Of a stretch of 34,460 nt of DNA, positions 15,499 to 24,412 are shown piece by piece. The notes under the pieces are model-generated. The model did no database searches. It was given only the letters and a program-made list of their open reading frames with translations, and was not told the origin of the DNA. The translations under genes were made by a program, and so were the position numbers. The stretch's first letter is position 1. Each line of letters begins with the position of its first letter. Source of the stretch: an uncultured Erysipelotrichaceae bacterium (GTDB taxonomy: Bacteria > Bacillota_I > Bacilli_A > RF39 > UBA660); the NCBI GenBank assembly GCA_948442015.1, contig CAOJRP010000015.1, positions 1 through 34,460 of the forward strand, read 5' to 3'.

Positions 15499-15855
15499 TT
15501 ATATGCTTAAATAGTAATCTACAATAACTCCTCTAAAAACAAATAAAAGTAATATAAATAATAATAAAAACATAAAAGATTTTGGACTATAATTATCTTC
15601 ATGACTTTTACCGCGAATTATAATAAATCCTATTTCATCTAAAAAAATACCTGTACTAATCGCTAATAAATATATATTTGTATAAAATCTAGATAGACCA
15701 AAAAGTAAAACTATAAAAAATAGTCCATACATATAGTGATGAATTCTAAAATTTTTAATAGTTGGACTTGGTTTATTAAAAATATAAACCCATATCCTTG
15801 TTATTAAAATAGTTATAAAAGTTATTAAAAAATATTTATCATATAAACTAATCAT
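15499..15855 (-). CDS. Small integral membrane protein, unknown
   Basis: A 118-residue protein with four hydrophobic segments: about residues 7-25, 43-58, 63-77 and 94-110. It has conserved-looking polar residues inside or next to them: RIHHYMYGLF near 37-46, LDEIGFIIIRG near 73-83, and a following HEDNY. The HH plus DE pattern resembles small membrane proteins with a putative metal-binding pair of helices, but I cannot name the family. It follows the 951-residue gene by 36 bp and is probably in the same transcript. GGTGAT precedes the ATG. Confidence 0.6.
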   Translation of the reverse strand: MISLYDKYFLITFITILITRIWVYIFNKPSPTIKNFRIHHYMYGLFFIVLLFGLSRFYTNIYLLAISTGIFLDEIGFIIIRGKSHEDNYSPKSFMFLLLFILLLFVFRGVIVDYYLSI

Positions 15856-15891
15856 ATCACCAATATAATTTTACCATACTATTTTAAAAGA

Positions 15892-18747
15892 TTACCACAA
15901 ACTTTTTCTTTTAAGAGTTAGTACTTCAGCACTTGTTATTGTAAATTGTCTATGAGCATCTGTTGAAATGCCATTCCTTTCTAGATATCTACAAGGTTTA
16001 TTATCCTCAACTATTAAACCTTGTTCCCTAGCGTACTCAAATATTTCCCAAGAAGCTGTTCCATCATCTTTGCCAACATTGACTTTTTGACAAGGAATTT
16101 TCAAATTATTCATTGCTTCGTAAATACCATCAGCATAACGAATAATAGTATCTGTCATTAAAGCAATAGAACGAGGATTATTTTTATCAACTTTACTAAA
16201 TTGTCCCTCAACATTATCAATACAAACAACTTGTTCCTTTTTATCATACCAAACTAATCCATCAAAGAAAGTTTTATTTAGTGAAGTAAAAGTTATATAG
16301 CGCCAGTTGATATCTGTTATTGCATGCTCTAAACGGTCTTGAGCATAACCACCATATCTTGAACAACAATTGGTTTTCTTCCCACTAAGAAATGGATGAG
16401 GGTCACTCTTTAAGATGGTATTAAATCTCATCAAATCTCCTTTTAAATCCACAATATTGGGAATTACAACATCTTTTTCATCAATTGCTAGAGCTTGTTC
16501 ATAAAGTTTTATTGCCCACATCAACTCTTCTTCGCTTGCTCCAAATTTCATTAATAATTGAACTAAATTAATATAGCGTTCATCTTCTATCTTATCTCCA
16601 AGTAATTCTTCATCTATCTCAAAAGTAGTTATAAAAGAAATAGCATCTTGTGGAGTTAATAATTTATTTCTTGTTCTTGTCTTTATTTTCTTTTCAGGAC
16701 GATTTTCCAAAACTTCATCAAATCTTTTAAATAAATCTCCTGTCATATCTGTTTGTAGTTCATCTTCAACAAAAGCCTCTTTATTTAAAGCATAATGCCT
16801 CATAAAAAAGTCCGCAAAATTTTTATTAAATCCTCTACTTAAATCTATAGCACCATAAGTTTTATGAAGTTCTAAAGCTGTTACACCTTTATTAAGAAAA
16901 TGTTCAATGATATACTCCATAGCTTTTTTACTAACCGATTCTTTAGAGTCGAATAATCCTAAAATATATCCTAAAGAAACTATTCCTTCTGTTTTTTCGT
17001 AAGTATCAGCATGAAACTTTTCTTTTAATAGTCCAAGTCGTTTAAAATTATTGTTATAAAAGTAAAGGCGACTTTGCTCTTTTGGTATTTTACTAATTAC
17101 CGCTGAAGAAGGAATCCATTTCTTAGCAGTGTAAGGTAGCCACTGAAACAATTTCTCTTTAAAATGATAATCATTTAATAGTGATATTAATAAATCTTTC
17201 TCACTATCAGACAAATCTAAAGATTTAGAATAATAACTATACGAATAAATGTCATTTTCATTAATTATTTGTTGTATTTTTACAATTTTATATATTTGTT
17301 TACGACTAAGAACTCTTTCTTGATTTTGGGTATCATAAACATTAATATAAAGCTTTTTCTCATCAAACAAATTGTTATAATCATTACATAGATAACCATT
17401 TGTTTTTAATAAGTTATATGTATACATTATATGTTTTATTCGAACACGCTCTATAATTTCTTCATTACCTTCTTTATCAGTTAATAAAACAATATTACTA
17501 TCCATATCAAATAATTGACTATAATTTATACTAAAAGCATTTTTCTTACAAGATATAATTATTTTTAACATTTCTTCAAATAAAGAACGTTTAATTAATT
17601 GTTCTTCTAGATTAGGGTCAGTAACTTTTATATACTCTTGGTTAGTATCAAATAAATTTTCATCATCTTGAAAAGTAAATCCTTGTTTAAAGTAATCTAT
17701 TATTGTTGCAAGAAAATCATGAGACATAGCTATATTTGGAAAAACACCACGTTTAACAATGAATTTATATTCTTGATTATTATTGAAATCCATAAATTTC
17801 AATTCTATATCTTCAACTCTTTTATCAAAAATTGAAGTAATTTCAACTTTAAATCTATCTTCATTAAGAATCTCAAATGTTTTAATAAACTCATTTATAT
17901 TTTGTTCTAAAGAAGAACGATTAAACACAATTTGTTCATCACTAGAATTAGTAAAAATAATATTCTCACAAGTGGGATTAAACAATTCTTCGCCATCTAA
18001 TGTTTTATAACCATTCCTTTGTAAAAAATAGTATAATCCTAATAAACTATCGCTCATTTCACGAGCATAAGATTTATCTAAAATAAATAAATTTTCACCA
18101 TTTGTTTGTTTAAGTTCTAGTTCTTCTATTTGTTCATCAAATAAACTATCTAAATTCATTAACTCATAACCATTATTCATTAAAAAGCGGATTGCTCTAA
18201 ATAGTTTTCCATCTATTTTGGGAAATTCTTTTCCATAATTATAAGCATAATCATTATGGTAATTATGGTATAAATTATAATATCTTTCACTAAATATACT
18301 ATATAAGTCTTCGCCATTTGAAATATATTCATACATATCATCTTTAAGATAACAAAAACATAATAGCATTTGAGTATTTTTATCTCTTTTATAGTAAAGC
18401 TCATTTATTCTGCTATCACTAAAATAATCACTATATTCTTTTATTAGAAAATCTTTTGACAATCCTTCTACTATTCTTATAATTCCTCTAGTAAATTCAT
18501 AAGGGTCATTATAAGGGTCAACATGACGATGAACATAAAAATCACTGATTTCACGACCAGTAAGTCCTAAATTAATTATAGCTTCTAAAATACCAAATAA
18601 TCCAGTTTGTAATATAGTATTAACAGGACAACAATCATACGTATAACCAAATGTTCCTATTTTCTTTTTTAAGTCATCTTCATATCCACCAAATTGTAGG
18701 AAAAATGCTTGTTCCCTTAAATTATAGTCATTTTTTATATCAGCCAT
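15892..18747 (-). CDS. 951-residue repeat protein with CC/GG-motif C-terminal domain, unknown function
   Basis: No membrane segment is evident, so it is probably cytosolic. Residues 1-180 hold a Cys-Cys pair (39-40, YDCCPVNTI) and a helical region. Residues ~185-500 are six degenerate repeats of 47-59 residues, each with an NGY/xxF turn followed 9-10 residues later by LFD/LFN/IFD (at 202, 255, 306, 365, 412 and 460). Residues ~550-760 are helical. Residues ~780-951 (HPFLSGKKTNCCSRYGGYAQDRLEH...LVWYDKKEQVVCIDNVEG) resemble the GNAT-related or PcfJ-like C-terminal domain of large mobile-element proteins, judged from memory of TxCC..GG motifs. AGGGGAAG precedes ATG. It lies 67 bp after the PemK-like gene. 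Confidence 0.55.
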   Translation of the reverse strand: MADIKNDYNLREQAFFLQFGGYEDDLKKKIGTFGYTYDCCPVNTILQTGLFGILEAIINLGLTGREISDFYVHRHVDPYNDPYEFTRGIIRIVEGLSKDFLIKEYSDYFSDSRINELYYKRDKNTQMLLCFCYLKDDMYEYISNGEDLYSIFSERYYNLYHNYHNDYAYNYGKEFPKIDGKLFRAIRFLMNNGYELMNLDSLFDEQIEELELKQTNGENLFILDKSYAREMSDSLLGLYYFLQRNGYKTLDGEELFNPTCENIIFTNSSDEQIVFNRSSLEQNINEFIKTFEILNEDRFKVEITSIFDKRVEDIELKFMDFNNNQEYKFIVKRGVFPNIAMSHDFLATIIDYFKQGFTFQDDENLFDTNQEYIKVTDPNLEEQLIKRSLFEEMLKIIISCKKNAFSINYSQLFDMDSNIVLLTDKEGNEEIIERVRIKHIMYTYNLLKTNGYLCNDYNNLFDEKKLYINVYDTQNQERVLSRKQIYKIVKIQQIINENDIYSYSYYSKSLDLSDSEKDLLISLLNDYHFKEKLFQWLPYTAKKWIPSSAVISKIPKEQSRLYFYNNNFKRLGLLKEKFHADTYEKTEGIVSLGYILGLFDSKESVSKKAMEYIIEHFLNKGVTALELHKTYGAIDLSRGFNKNFADFFMRHYALNKEAFVEDELQTDMTGDLFKRFDEVLENRPEKKIKTRTRNKLLTPQDAISFITTFEIDEELLGDKIEDERYINLVQLLMKFGASEEELMWAIKLYEQALAIDEKDVVIPNIVDLKGDLMRFNTILKSDPHPFLSGKKTNCCSRYGGYAQDRLEHAITDINWRYITFTSLNKTFFDGLVWYDKKEQVVCIDNVEGQFSKVDKNNPRSIALMTDTIIRYADGIYEAMNNLKIPCQKVNVGKDDGTASWEIFEYAREQGLIVEDNKPCRYLERNGISTDAHRQFTITSAEVLTLKRKSLW

Positions 18748-18814
18748 AAAAACTTCCCCTTGTTAGTTTTTTATACTAACACACTTGACTTAAGAAGTCT
18801 ATAATATCTTGCAT

Positions 18815-20092
18815 TTATTTATCAAACATTGCCACCATTTCTTTAAAATCTTCTATTTTCTTTAAATATAAAGAGTATTCTTCTTTTGATAGAACCCTAT
18901 AATAATTAAATGGGCATTTTTCTTTTTCTAGCTCAAAGTAGAACTTATCTTTAAAATCATTTATGTTAACAACTTCTATTATCTTATCTTCTCTACTTAT
19001 TATTAAATAGTATTCTTTATTGATTTCATTTTCTAAAACTGTCATTGGTAAAAAATTATCTATATCTTTTTCACTAGAAGACTCAAATAATTTATTTATC
19101 TCATCTCTTTTATTATTAAAATCTATTTTTTCTTCGGAAGTATACCTTTTAACAACATATCCGTATTTCTTTAAAATATCTTTTTTAATAAAATTAGTAG
19201 TAGAATATGTTCTATAAAATTCGCCATCAATTTTAATATATACCATATTTGATTCTAAAATTCCTTCAGGAAATATTTGATATACAAAAACGCTTTCATT
19301 ATCTTCATCATATATATAATACAAATCAGTTTTATATTCGATAATAGCACCAATTTTTAAAATATTACTTTCTTTCATTTTCTTTAATTCTTCATAATAT
19401 TTTATCCGATAATTTTTTATTATTTCTATTTCACCTGAATTAAATGTATCAACTATGTCATATATTGAATTTCTTCTAATCACTTCATGCTCTGCAAATA
19501 TAAAACTATAATACGTATTATTTATTAAGATACCTTCATTAGTCTTAGGATTTTTTCTCAATTTATTAACATAAAAATACCTAGAATCAAAAGCATAAAT
19601 ATAATATTTTTCTTTATTTTTTAAAAGAACGTCGCCGAGTCCAACTTTAAAATCTAAGTATTTTCTTTCAATTTTTGGTTTTGTCCTATAATTACTATTA
19701 ATTAAAATATATAATTGTTTCTTTAATTGATTAAAATCATACTTACTTAAATGACCTATTATTCCAATAATTTGACTAGGTTCTAGACGATATACTTTTG
19801 CACAATAGATAAAAGAGCTTTTCTTCATATCATAATTAAGTCTTCCTAGAGGGTAATAAAGCATTTTCCACTTTACTTCTCCATGAGGATTACTTGTACA
19901 TAATAACCCATAAACATTACCTGATTTCTTTTTAATTACAACATAAGGACTTTCTTGATGTCCTTTCTCTATTTTTTCTTTTTGCTCATCAGTTCGATAT
20001 CTTCTAGCCCATATGATATCTCCAACTTTAAGAAATGATAAATCTTTATTTTCAATTTCTATTTCTTCTTTAAACAAATCAATTAAACCCAT
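18815..20092 (-). CDS. Protein with N-terminal PemK/MazF-like barrel and β-rich repeats
   Basis: A 425-residue soluble protein. Residues ~20-130 have the order of a PemK/MazF barrel: VGDIIWARRY (23-32), SPYVVIKK (48-55), VYGLLCTSNP (60-69), then YPLGRLNYDMKKSSFIYCAKVYRLEPSQIIGIIGHLSKYDFNQLKKQL. The Arg of the usual RPVVVI strand is Ser here, so RNase activity is doubtful. Residues ~145-425 hold three further β-rich segments (VGLGDVLLKNKEKYYIYAFD, IGAIIEYKTDLYYIYDEDN, VLENEINKEYYLIISRED) that look like diverged copies of a small barrel. No antitoxin is next to it. It probably shares a transcript with the 951-residue repeat protein. Confidence 0.55.
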   Translation of the reverse strand: MGLIDLFKEEIEIENKDLSFLKVGDIIWARRYRTDEQKEKIEKGHQESPYVVIKKKSGNVYGLLCTSNPHGEVKWKMLYYPLGRLNYDMKKSSFIYCAKVYRLEPSQIIGIIGHLSKYDFNQLKKQLYILINSNYRTKPKIERKYLDFKVGLGDVLLKNKEKYYIYAFDSRYFYVNKLRKNPKTNEGILINNTYYSFIFAEHEVIRRNSIYDIVDTFNSGEIEIIKNYRIKYYEELKKMKESNILKIGAIIEYKTDLYYIYDEDNESVFVYQIFPEGILESNMVYIKIDGEFYRTYSTTNFIKKDILKKYGYVVKRYTSEEKIDFNNKRDEINKLFESSSEKDIDNFLPMTVLENEINKEYYLIISREDKIIEVVNINDFKDKFYFELEKEKCPFNYYRVLSKEEYSLYLKKIEDFKEMVAMFDK

Positions 20093-20249
20093 AACGCCCC
20101 ACCAAATTTTGTTAATTCTATAATTATTATACTACATTTATAATAATTTTAAAGAAAAATATTAAGTAGTACGTAACAAAAATTATTTGCTTTTTAAATT
20201 AAAGAAATTATGTTATTATATTAGCTATAAATTTAATGGTGGTGATTAA

Positions 20250-21466
20250 ATGCCAATATCAAAAGACAATACAGATAAATTAGACAAGTTATATCGATTT
20301 AATATGGTAAATGATGAAAATGAAGAATTTAAAAGATTAGGATTAAAAGAATTATATTTTACGGCTTATCCAAGTTATATAAATCTTAAAGGGAATGTTT
20401 TTTATACTGGACCTTTAAACTCTGGGCCTATTCACTATCAATGTATTTTATCTAAAGATATCGAAAAAATACTTCGAGTTTTGAATAGTAATATATATGA
20501 AAGGTTTGAACATGTTTATGGTTTTTTAAATGATGACTATCCTATTCGTTTTTCAATATATAATAATCAAATATTTTTTAGTGATACCATGACATTAAGT
20601 GTTTATAAAAAAATGAGCGCATTAGAGAAGAAATTAATAAAAAGTTTAATTTAAAAGATGATTTTTATGAACCAACGAAAGAAGAAATTTGGGATAGTTA
20701 TGCCTTTGAATACTTAAAGAAAAATCATAAAATATATGGAGATAAAATGGAGTGTTATAATTTAAATTTAACTCCTCAAGAGTATTTTGAATTAATGATT
20801 GCGTCAAAAAATAGTGAATTAAGTCCTTTTATAGATGCAAGTTTATTATCTGGTAATGATATTCAAAATTGGCTAAATTATAATGCTAATATATTTATGA
20901 GTCATAAATGTTTATGGAAAACTACAGGAGTTTATAACGAAGAAACAATGCAATATATAAATAATTTAAAAGAAACCAAGCTTGATATTTAAAATTTTTT
21001 CTACAATTTTTCCAAACAAGTTAAAGATTGGCAGAAAGTAGTTAAAGAATTATTAAAAACTTTTAAGGTTTATAGCGAATTTATTCCAAAAGAAAGAGAT
21101 GATAGTAATCCTTTTTGTAATGATGGAGCATTTGATGAACGATTACATTTGGATACAATGTTTGCTAAAGCAACTTATGATTTGTTAGTTCATTTTGTAG
21201 GATTTGACAAAATAGAGACGAAACAATATAGAACTATTACGACAACAAAGCCTTATATTTATGAAGAGTTTTTTAACCCATTAATTATGGAATATGAAGT
21301 CGTTCAAATGCCAAAAGTAATATTTGACGAAGAAAAGCAACAATTAAGATGGATTTATCCCAATAGATTTATCAATTCTGGAATAAATAGAGAATGCGAA
21401 AAAGAAATTGAATTAATTAAAAAGTATGTTCCATATGAAGAAAGATGGAGATATTTAAGAGACTAA
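20250..21466 (+). pseudogene. Broken gene in three pieces (frameshift plus in-frame stop), unknown family
   Basis: Piece 1 (20250-20654) starts at an ATG with GGTGGTGATT upstream and reads LGLKELYFTAYPSYINLKGN... A shift of -1 between about 20609 and 20654 brings the reading into the frame of piece 2 (KDDFYEPTKEEIWDSYAF... to the TAA at 20990-20992). Beyond that stop the same frame stays coding without a break to 21466 (VKDWQKVVKELLKTF..., GFDKIETKQYRTITTTKPYIYEEFF, NSGINRECEKEIE). The original protein would have been about 400 residues. The family is not recognised. It faces the PemK-like/repeat-protein genes divergently. Confidence 0.7.
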
Positions 21467-21470
21467 TTTA

Positions 21471-21971
21471 TTAAATCTTAATTAAACCAATTAAGTCATA
21501 TCCATGTTCTAATATATATTTTTTTATTACCTTAATTTGTTCTTCTTTTAGCTCGCTATAAAAAGGATGTTCTTCTATCTTTTCAAAATGTTTTAAATAA
21601 ACTACTTTTAATTGGCCAAAAATGGAATTATAAAATTTTTCTTTTTGGTACTTACCAACTTCGTTAGAAACACGAGTTGTGTAAATTATTTTGTTTGTAT
21701 TAAGTCTCTTTTGATAATCTTCATATTCATTTTCAGGAAAAGTAATAAAATCTAATTCCTCTTTTGACCAATCTTCATAAGGGTTATGACCATTTGCTTT
21801 TTCCCATTTAATATGATTATCTCGAGCATTTTTTACAGCCTCACAGCCAAAATTACGAGTAGAACTTGCTCCATCGGTGACTACAAAGTATGGCAAATCA
21901 TATTTTTGGGCTAAAACACGAACTTTTTCACAAAAGTCTCTTGCTTTTTTTATTTTATCATTCTCATTCAT
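21471..21971 (-). CDS. Conserved hypothetical protein with VTDGASSTRN motif
   Basis: A 166-residue soluble, mostly helical protein. Residues ~28-75 (LPYFVVTDGASSTRNFGCEAVKNARDNHIKWEKANGHNPYEDW) carry a motif I associate with hypothetical proteins of gut Bacillota. The second half contains NKIIYTTRVSNEVGKYQKEKFYN and resembles no enzyme I can name. Expression is from GAGGAA before the ATG. It converges on the broken gene with four bases between stop codons. Function is unknown. Confidence 0.6.
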   Translation of the reverse strand: MNENDKIKKARDFCEKVRVLAQKYDLPYFVVTDGASSTRNFGCEAVKNARDNHIKWEKANGHNPYEDWSKEELDFITFPENEYEDYQKRLNTNKIIYTTRVSNEVGKYQKEKFYNSIFGQLKVVYLKHFEKIEEHPFYSELKEEQIKVIKKYILEHGYDLIGLIKI

Positions 21972-22009
21972 TATAAATTCCTCACTTTTTTAAATATTAT
22001 TATCAAAAA

Positions 22010-23146
22010 CTAACTAAAGGAATTATTTTTCAAATATTTAGATAATTTTTTGACAGTAGAAGCACTTAAATTTCCACGAATTGGCTTTGAAGTAAGATTA
22101 ATAAGTTCTCCTAGGGGATTTAGTTTCCGATAAAAATCTCCTGATATGCCATCTATTTCACATAAATTCAAATGATCAGATATAATAAGAGGATTACATT
22201 GTCTTATTTTAGGTTTTGAAATAAGAGAAAGACCTTCGTCTAAACTTTTAGCATATTCTACTTTATCAAAGGAGGTAATATCTAACCAAATATCTTTATA
22301 TTTACTATCTAAAATATTAGCAATAATTTCCTGTTCACTTAAATAAAATAATGACTGTTCATTAATAATTCCTTTATCTTCATAATAATTTAAGGCAAGT
22401 CCTAAAACTTCCATCATATATCTACTTTCTTTAGAGAGTAATAAACTACTATAAATATGTATTGCCTCAAAAAAATCTTCAAACCATGCTGTATTTTCAC
22501 CTTCTTTTAAAACCATCTCACCAGTAAAATTGCGACATCTTTCACTTGTTAAATCAACACACATTCCATTTGTGTTCTCTAAATATCCCGTCAAAGCTAA
22601 AAGTTCTTTTATTTCTTTAAGAGAATGAGTATGAGCCCAGAATAAACAAGTTCCTAATATTCCACCATCTAATCGATCCATACAAAGAGCAGGTATTGGC
22701 TTATCAAGGATGGGATATTTAGAATAATCAACAACATCATCTAAAAGAATTTCATCCTCTTTTAGATATGTAAGTAATTCTTCATCTTGTAATAAAATAC
22801 TCTTTACATCTAATTCATCATTTTCTTGAATTAAAATATCACCATTTTTGTAAGAATTAGCATGAGCAAAGCACTTTGTTCCAATATCATGAAAAAGTCC
22901 TGCTAAAACAACTTTTAAAAATTCATCTCTAGAATCTCTATATATAGAAGTTATATAGGCCACATTTTTCGAGTGCTCAAGACGAGAATAATATTCTACT
23001 GGCTTTAACTTATCAATATTAACATAATCCATTCCACAAAAAACACCTTTTCCTTTTAGTCTTTGCATTGTTTTGGTCTTTAGATATCTTTCAATTCTTG
23101 GATCAGCATCTTCTTTAGTGATTTTACTATATTCTTCTACTAACAT
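22010..23146 (-). CDS. HD-domain phosphohydrolase
   Basis: A 378-residue soluble protein. The metal-binding HD motif is visible as RLEHSKNVA (His58), GLFHDIGT (His86, Asp87) and FAHAN (His95), with a later conserved Asp in CMDRLDGG. The order and the YYSRLEH...F-H-D-I-G context fit the SamHD1/dGTPase-like or 5'-nucleotidase-like HD branch more than ppGpp synthetases. The C-terminal half is helical, without a recognised domain. GGGGGAAG precedes the ATG. A phosphatase acting on nucleotides or similar phosphoesters is the best guess. Confidence 0.8.
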   Translation of the reverse strand: MLVEEYSKITKEDADPRIERYLKTKTMQRLKGKGVFCGMDYVNIDKLKPVEYYSRLEHSKNVAYITSIYRDSRDEFLKVVLAGLFHDIGTKCFAHANSYKNGDILIQENDELDVKSILLQDEELLTYLKEDEILLDDVVDYSKYPILDKPIPALCMDRLDGGILGTCLFWAHTHSLKEIKELLALTGYLENTNGMCVDLTSERCRNFTGEMVLKEGENTAWFEDFFEAIHIYSSLLLSKESRYMMEVLGLALNYYEDKGIINEQSLFYLSEQEIIANILDSKYKDIWLDITSFDKVEYAKSLDEGLSLISKPKIRQCNPLIISDHLNLCEIDGISGDFYRKLNPLGELINLTSKPIRGNLSASTVKKLSKYLKNNSFS

Positions 23147-23202
23147 TTTCTTCCCCCAATGTACTTCTAAATATTTTTTTATTTTAACATAAATTTTGGC
23201 AT

Positions 23203-23236
23203 TTTAAAACTCGAAACATAAAAGTTCGAGTATCAA
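23203..23236 (-). terminator. Terminator of the minus-strand tRNA array
   Basis: ACTCGAA (23209-23215) and TTCGAGT (23225-23231) form a 7-bp stem. On the minus strand it is followed by TTTTAAAAT. It lies 12 bp after the 3' end of tRNA-Phe. Confidence 0.6.
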
Positions 23237-23242
23237 TCAATA

Positions 23243-23318
<76 letters not shown>

Positions 23319-23325
23319 AAAAAAA

Positions 23326-23402
23326 TGGCGGTTCGTACGGGATTCGAACCCGTGGTCTCCTGCGTGACAGGCAGGCGTCATAGGCCTCTAGACTAACGAA
23401 CC
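23326..23402 (-). tRNA. tRNA-Asp (GTC)
   Basis: A 77-nt cloverleaf with acceptor GGTTCGT/ACGAACC, anticodon arm CCTGC-CTGTCAC-GCAGG (GTC), T-arm GGGTTCGAATCCC and an encoded CCA. Seven bases separate it from tRNA-Phe. Confidence 0.95.
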
Positions 23403-23403
23403 A

Positions 23404-23480
23404 TGGTTGCGGGAGAAGGATTTGAACCTACGACCTCCGGGTTATGAGCCCGGCGAGCTACCAGACTGCTCCATCCCGCG
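23404..23480 (-). tRNA. Initiator tRNA-Met (CAT)
   Basis: A 77-nt cloverleaf with anticodon arm CCGGG-CTCATAA-CCCGG. The unpaired first base (C1 against A72) and three G-C pairs at the bottom of the anticodon stem are the marks of formyl-methionine initiator tRNA. CCA is encoded. Confidence 0.93.
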
Positions 23481-23493
23481 ATAAAAAACAAAA

Positions 23494-23584
23494 TGGCGGA
23501 GGAAAAGGGATTCGAACCCCTGCGCCGTTGCCGACCTCCTGGTTTTCAAGACCAGTCCCTTCAACCAGACTTGGGTATTCCTCC
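23494..23584 (-). tRNA. tRNA-Ser (TGA)
   Basis: A 91-nt tRNA with a long variable arm. The acceptor is GGAGGAA/TTCCTCC, the anticodon arm CTGGT-CTTGAAA-ACCAG gives TGA, the T-arm is GGGTTCGAATCCC, and CCA is encoded. It is first in the minus-strand array. Confidence 0.94.
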
Positions 23585-23587
23585 AAA

Positions 23588-23643
23588 TGTCGCAATATTT
23601 CAGCGACAAATAGATTATAACATACTCCTTTTTTATATGTCAA
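23588..23643 (-). promoter_or_regulatory. Promoter and leader hairpin of the tRNA array
   Basis: On the minus strand TTGACA (23638-23643), 18 bases, then TATAAT (23614-23619) is a near-consensus promoter. A hairpin with stem TGTCGC/GCGACA (23588-23593 and 23603-23608) sits between it and the 5' end of tRNA-Ser. Confidence 0.75.
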
Positions 23644-23676
23644 TAATATTAGTGCAATTTTTCACTTAAAAAGTAC

Positions 23677-23705
23677 TTGCCAAACGATTATTTATGAGAT
23701 ATAAT
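23677..23705 (+). promoter_or_regulatory. Promoter of tRNA-Leu
   Basis: TTGCCA (23677-23682), 17 bases, then TATAAT (23700-23705). It ends 30 bp before the tRNA and is divergent from the minus-strand array promoter. Confidence 0.75.
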
Positions 23706-23735
23706 TTAATAGTCTTATAAAAGACAAGTGCCTTT

Positions 23736-23824
23736 GCCCAAGTGGCGGAATAGGTAGACGCACAGGACTTAAAATCCTGCGGGTGTTAAAGCCCGTGCCG
23801 GTTCAAGTCCGGCCTTGGGCACCA
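23736..23824 (+). tRNA. tRNA-Leu (TAA)
   Basis: An 89-nt class II tRNA with acceptor GCCCAAG/CTTGGGC, anticodon arm CAGGA-CTTAAAA-TCCTG (TAA), long variable arm GCGGGTGTTAAAGCCCGT, T-arm GGTTCAAGTCC and an encoded CCA. Confidence 0.95.
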
Positions 23825-23835
23825 TGTTGATTTTG

Positions 23836-23862
23836 AACTCGAAAATAAATTTCGAGTTTTAT
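23836..23862 (+). terminator. Terminator after tRNA-Leu
   Basis: AACTCGAAA (23836-23844) pairs with TTTCGAGTT (23850-23858), and the next bases are TTATT. The stem core is almost the same as that of the terminator closing the opposite tRNA array. Confidence 0.65.
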
Positions 23863-23909
23863 TATACTTAAAATTTTTAATTAATTATAAAAAGATTGGA
23901 GAAAATATT

Positions 23910-24389
23910 ATGGCTAAAATTATTTGTGCTTTTACAGGACTTGGTAAAACTTATTTAGCTAAAAATTACAATAATATCATTGACCATGATATAACAGAAT
24001 ATAAGTATATCTATAATAAAATGAAATAGATAATTTCGAAGCTCTTAAGGCAACTAAAAATAATGATTTTCCAACAAAAATTGGTTAAAAGATTTTAAAA
24101 AATTATTGCTGACAGAAAATATAATTTTAGTTTCAGCAGATTTAGAAATAAGAGAGTTATTAATAAAAGAAAAAATAGATTTTATATTTATAATTTCAGA
24201 TATAAATAGTAAAGAAATTTTAACAAATAGATATATAAATCGAGGAAATAATGAGATGTTTATCAAAAGAGCAATTAATCAATTACAAAGATGAAAAATG
24301 AAACTCCATATTATAAATATGAAACAATAGTTATTTCTGCACCTTATACTTTAGAGAATTATCTAATGGAACAAAATATTATGAAATAA
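23910..24389 (+). pseudogene. Shattered P-loop (adenylate-kinase-like) gene
   Basis: A start codon with GGAG upstream opens a protein with a Walker A-like CAFTGLGKTYLAK (residues 6-18). The frame is lost at 24027 (TAG). Reading continues in a second frame (EIDNFEALKATKNNDFPTK), then a third from about 24079 (NWLKDFKKLLLTENIILVSADLEIRELL..., ISDINSKEILTNRYINRGNNEMFIKRAINQL, to a TGA at 24292-24294), then a fourth piece to the TAA at 24387. The assembled order matches small P-loop kinases seen in gut Bacillota, with the ERYxxRGN-like lid segment. At least three frameshifts make it non-functional. Confidence 0.75.
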
Positions 24390-24412
24390 ATAAAAAAAGG
24401 AAGAAAAGAAGC

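Noticed and set aside
17783-18010. Plus-strand ORF opposite the 951-residue gene
   Set aside because: It is a shadow of the repeat-protein gene without start signals; the same holds for other antisense frames such as 26834-27178, which mirrors the 129-bp repeats.
18815-20092. Active MazF toxin with antitoxin
   Set aside because: No small antitoxin-like gene is adjacent, the barrel lacks the conserved Arg and the protein is four times the toxin length.
20600-20660. Programmed -1 frameshift in the broken gene
   Set aside because: The A5 run is read as ATA AAA AGT in the first frame, which is not a canonical X-XXY-YYZ heptamer, and a second in-frame stop follows 340 bases later, so decay is simpler.
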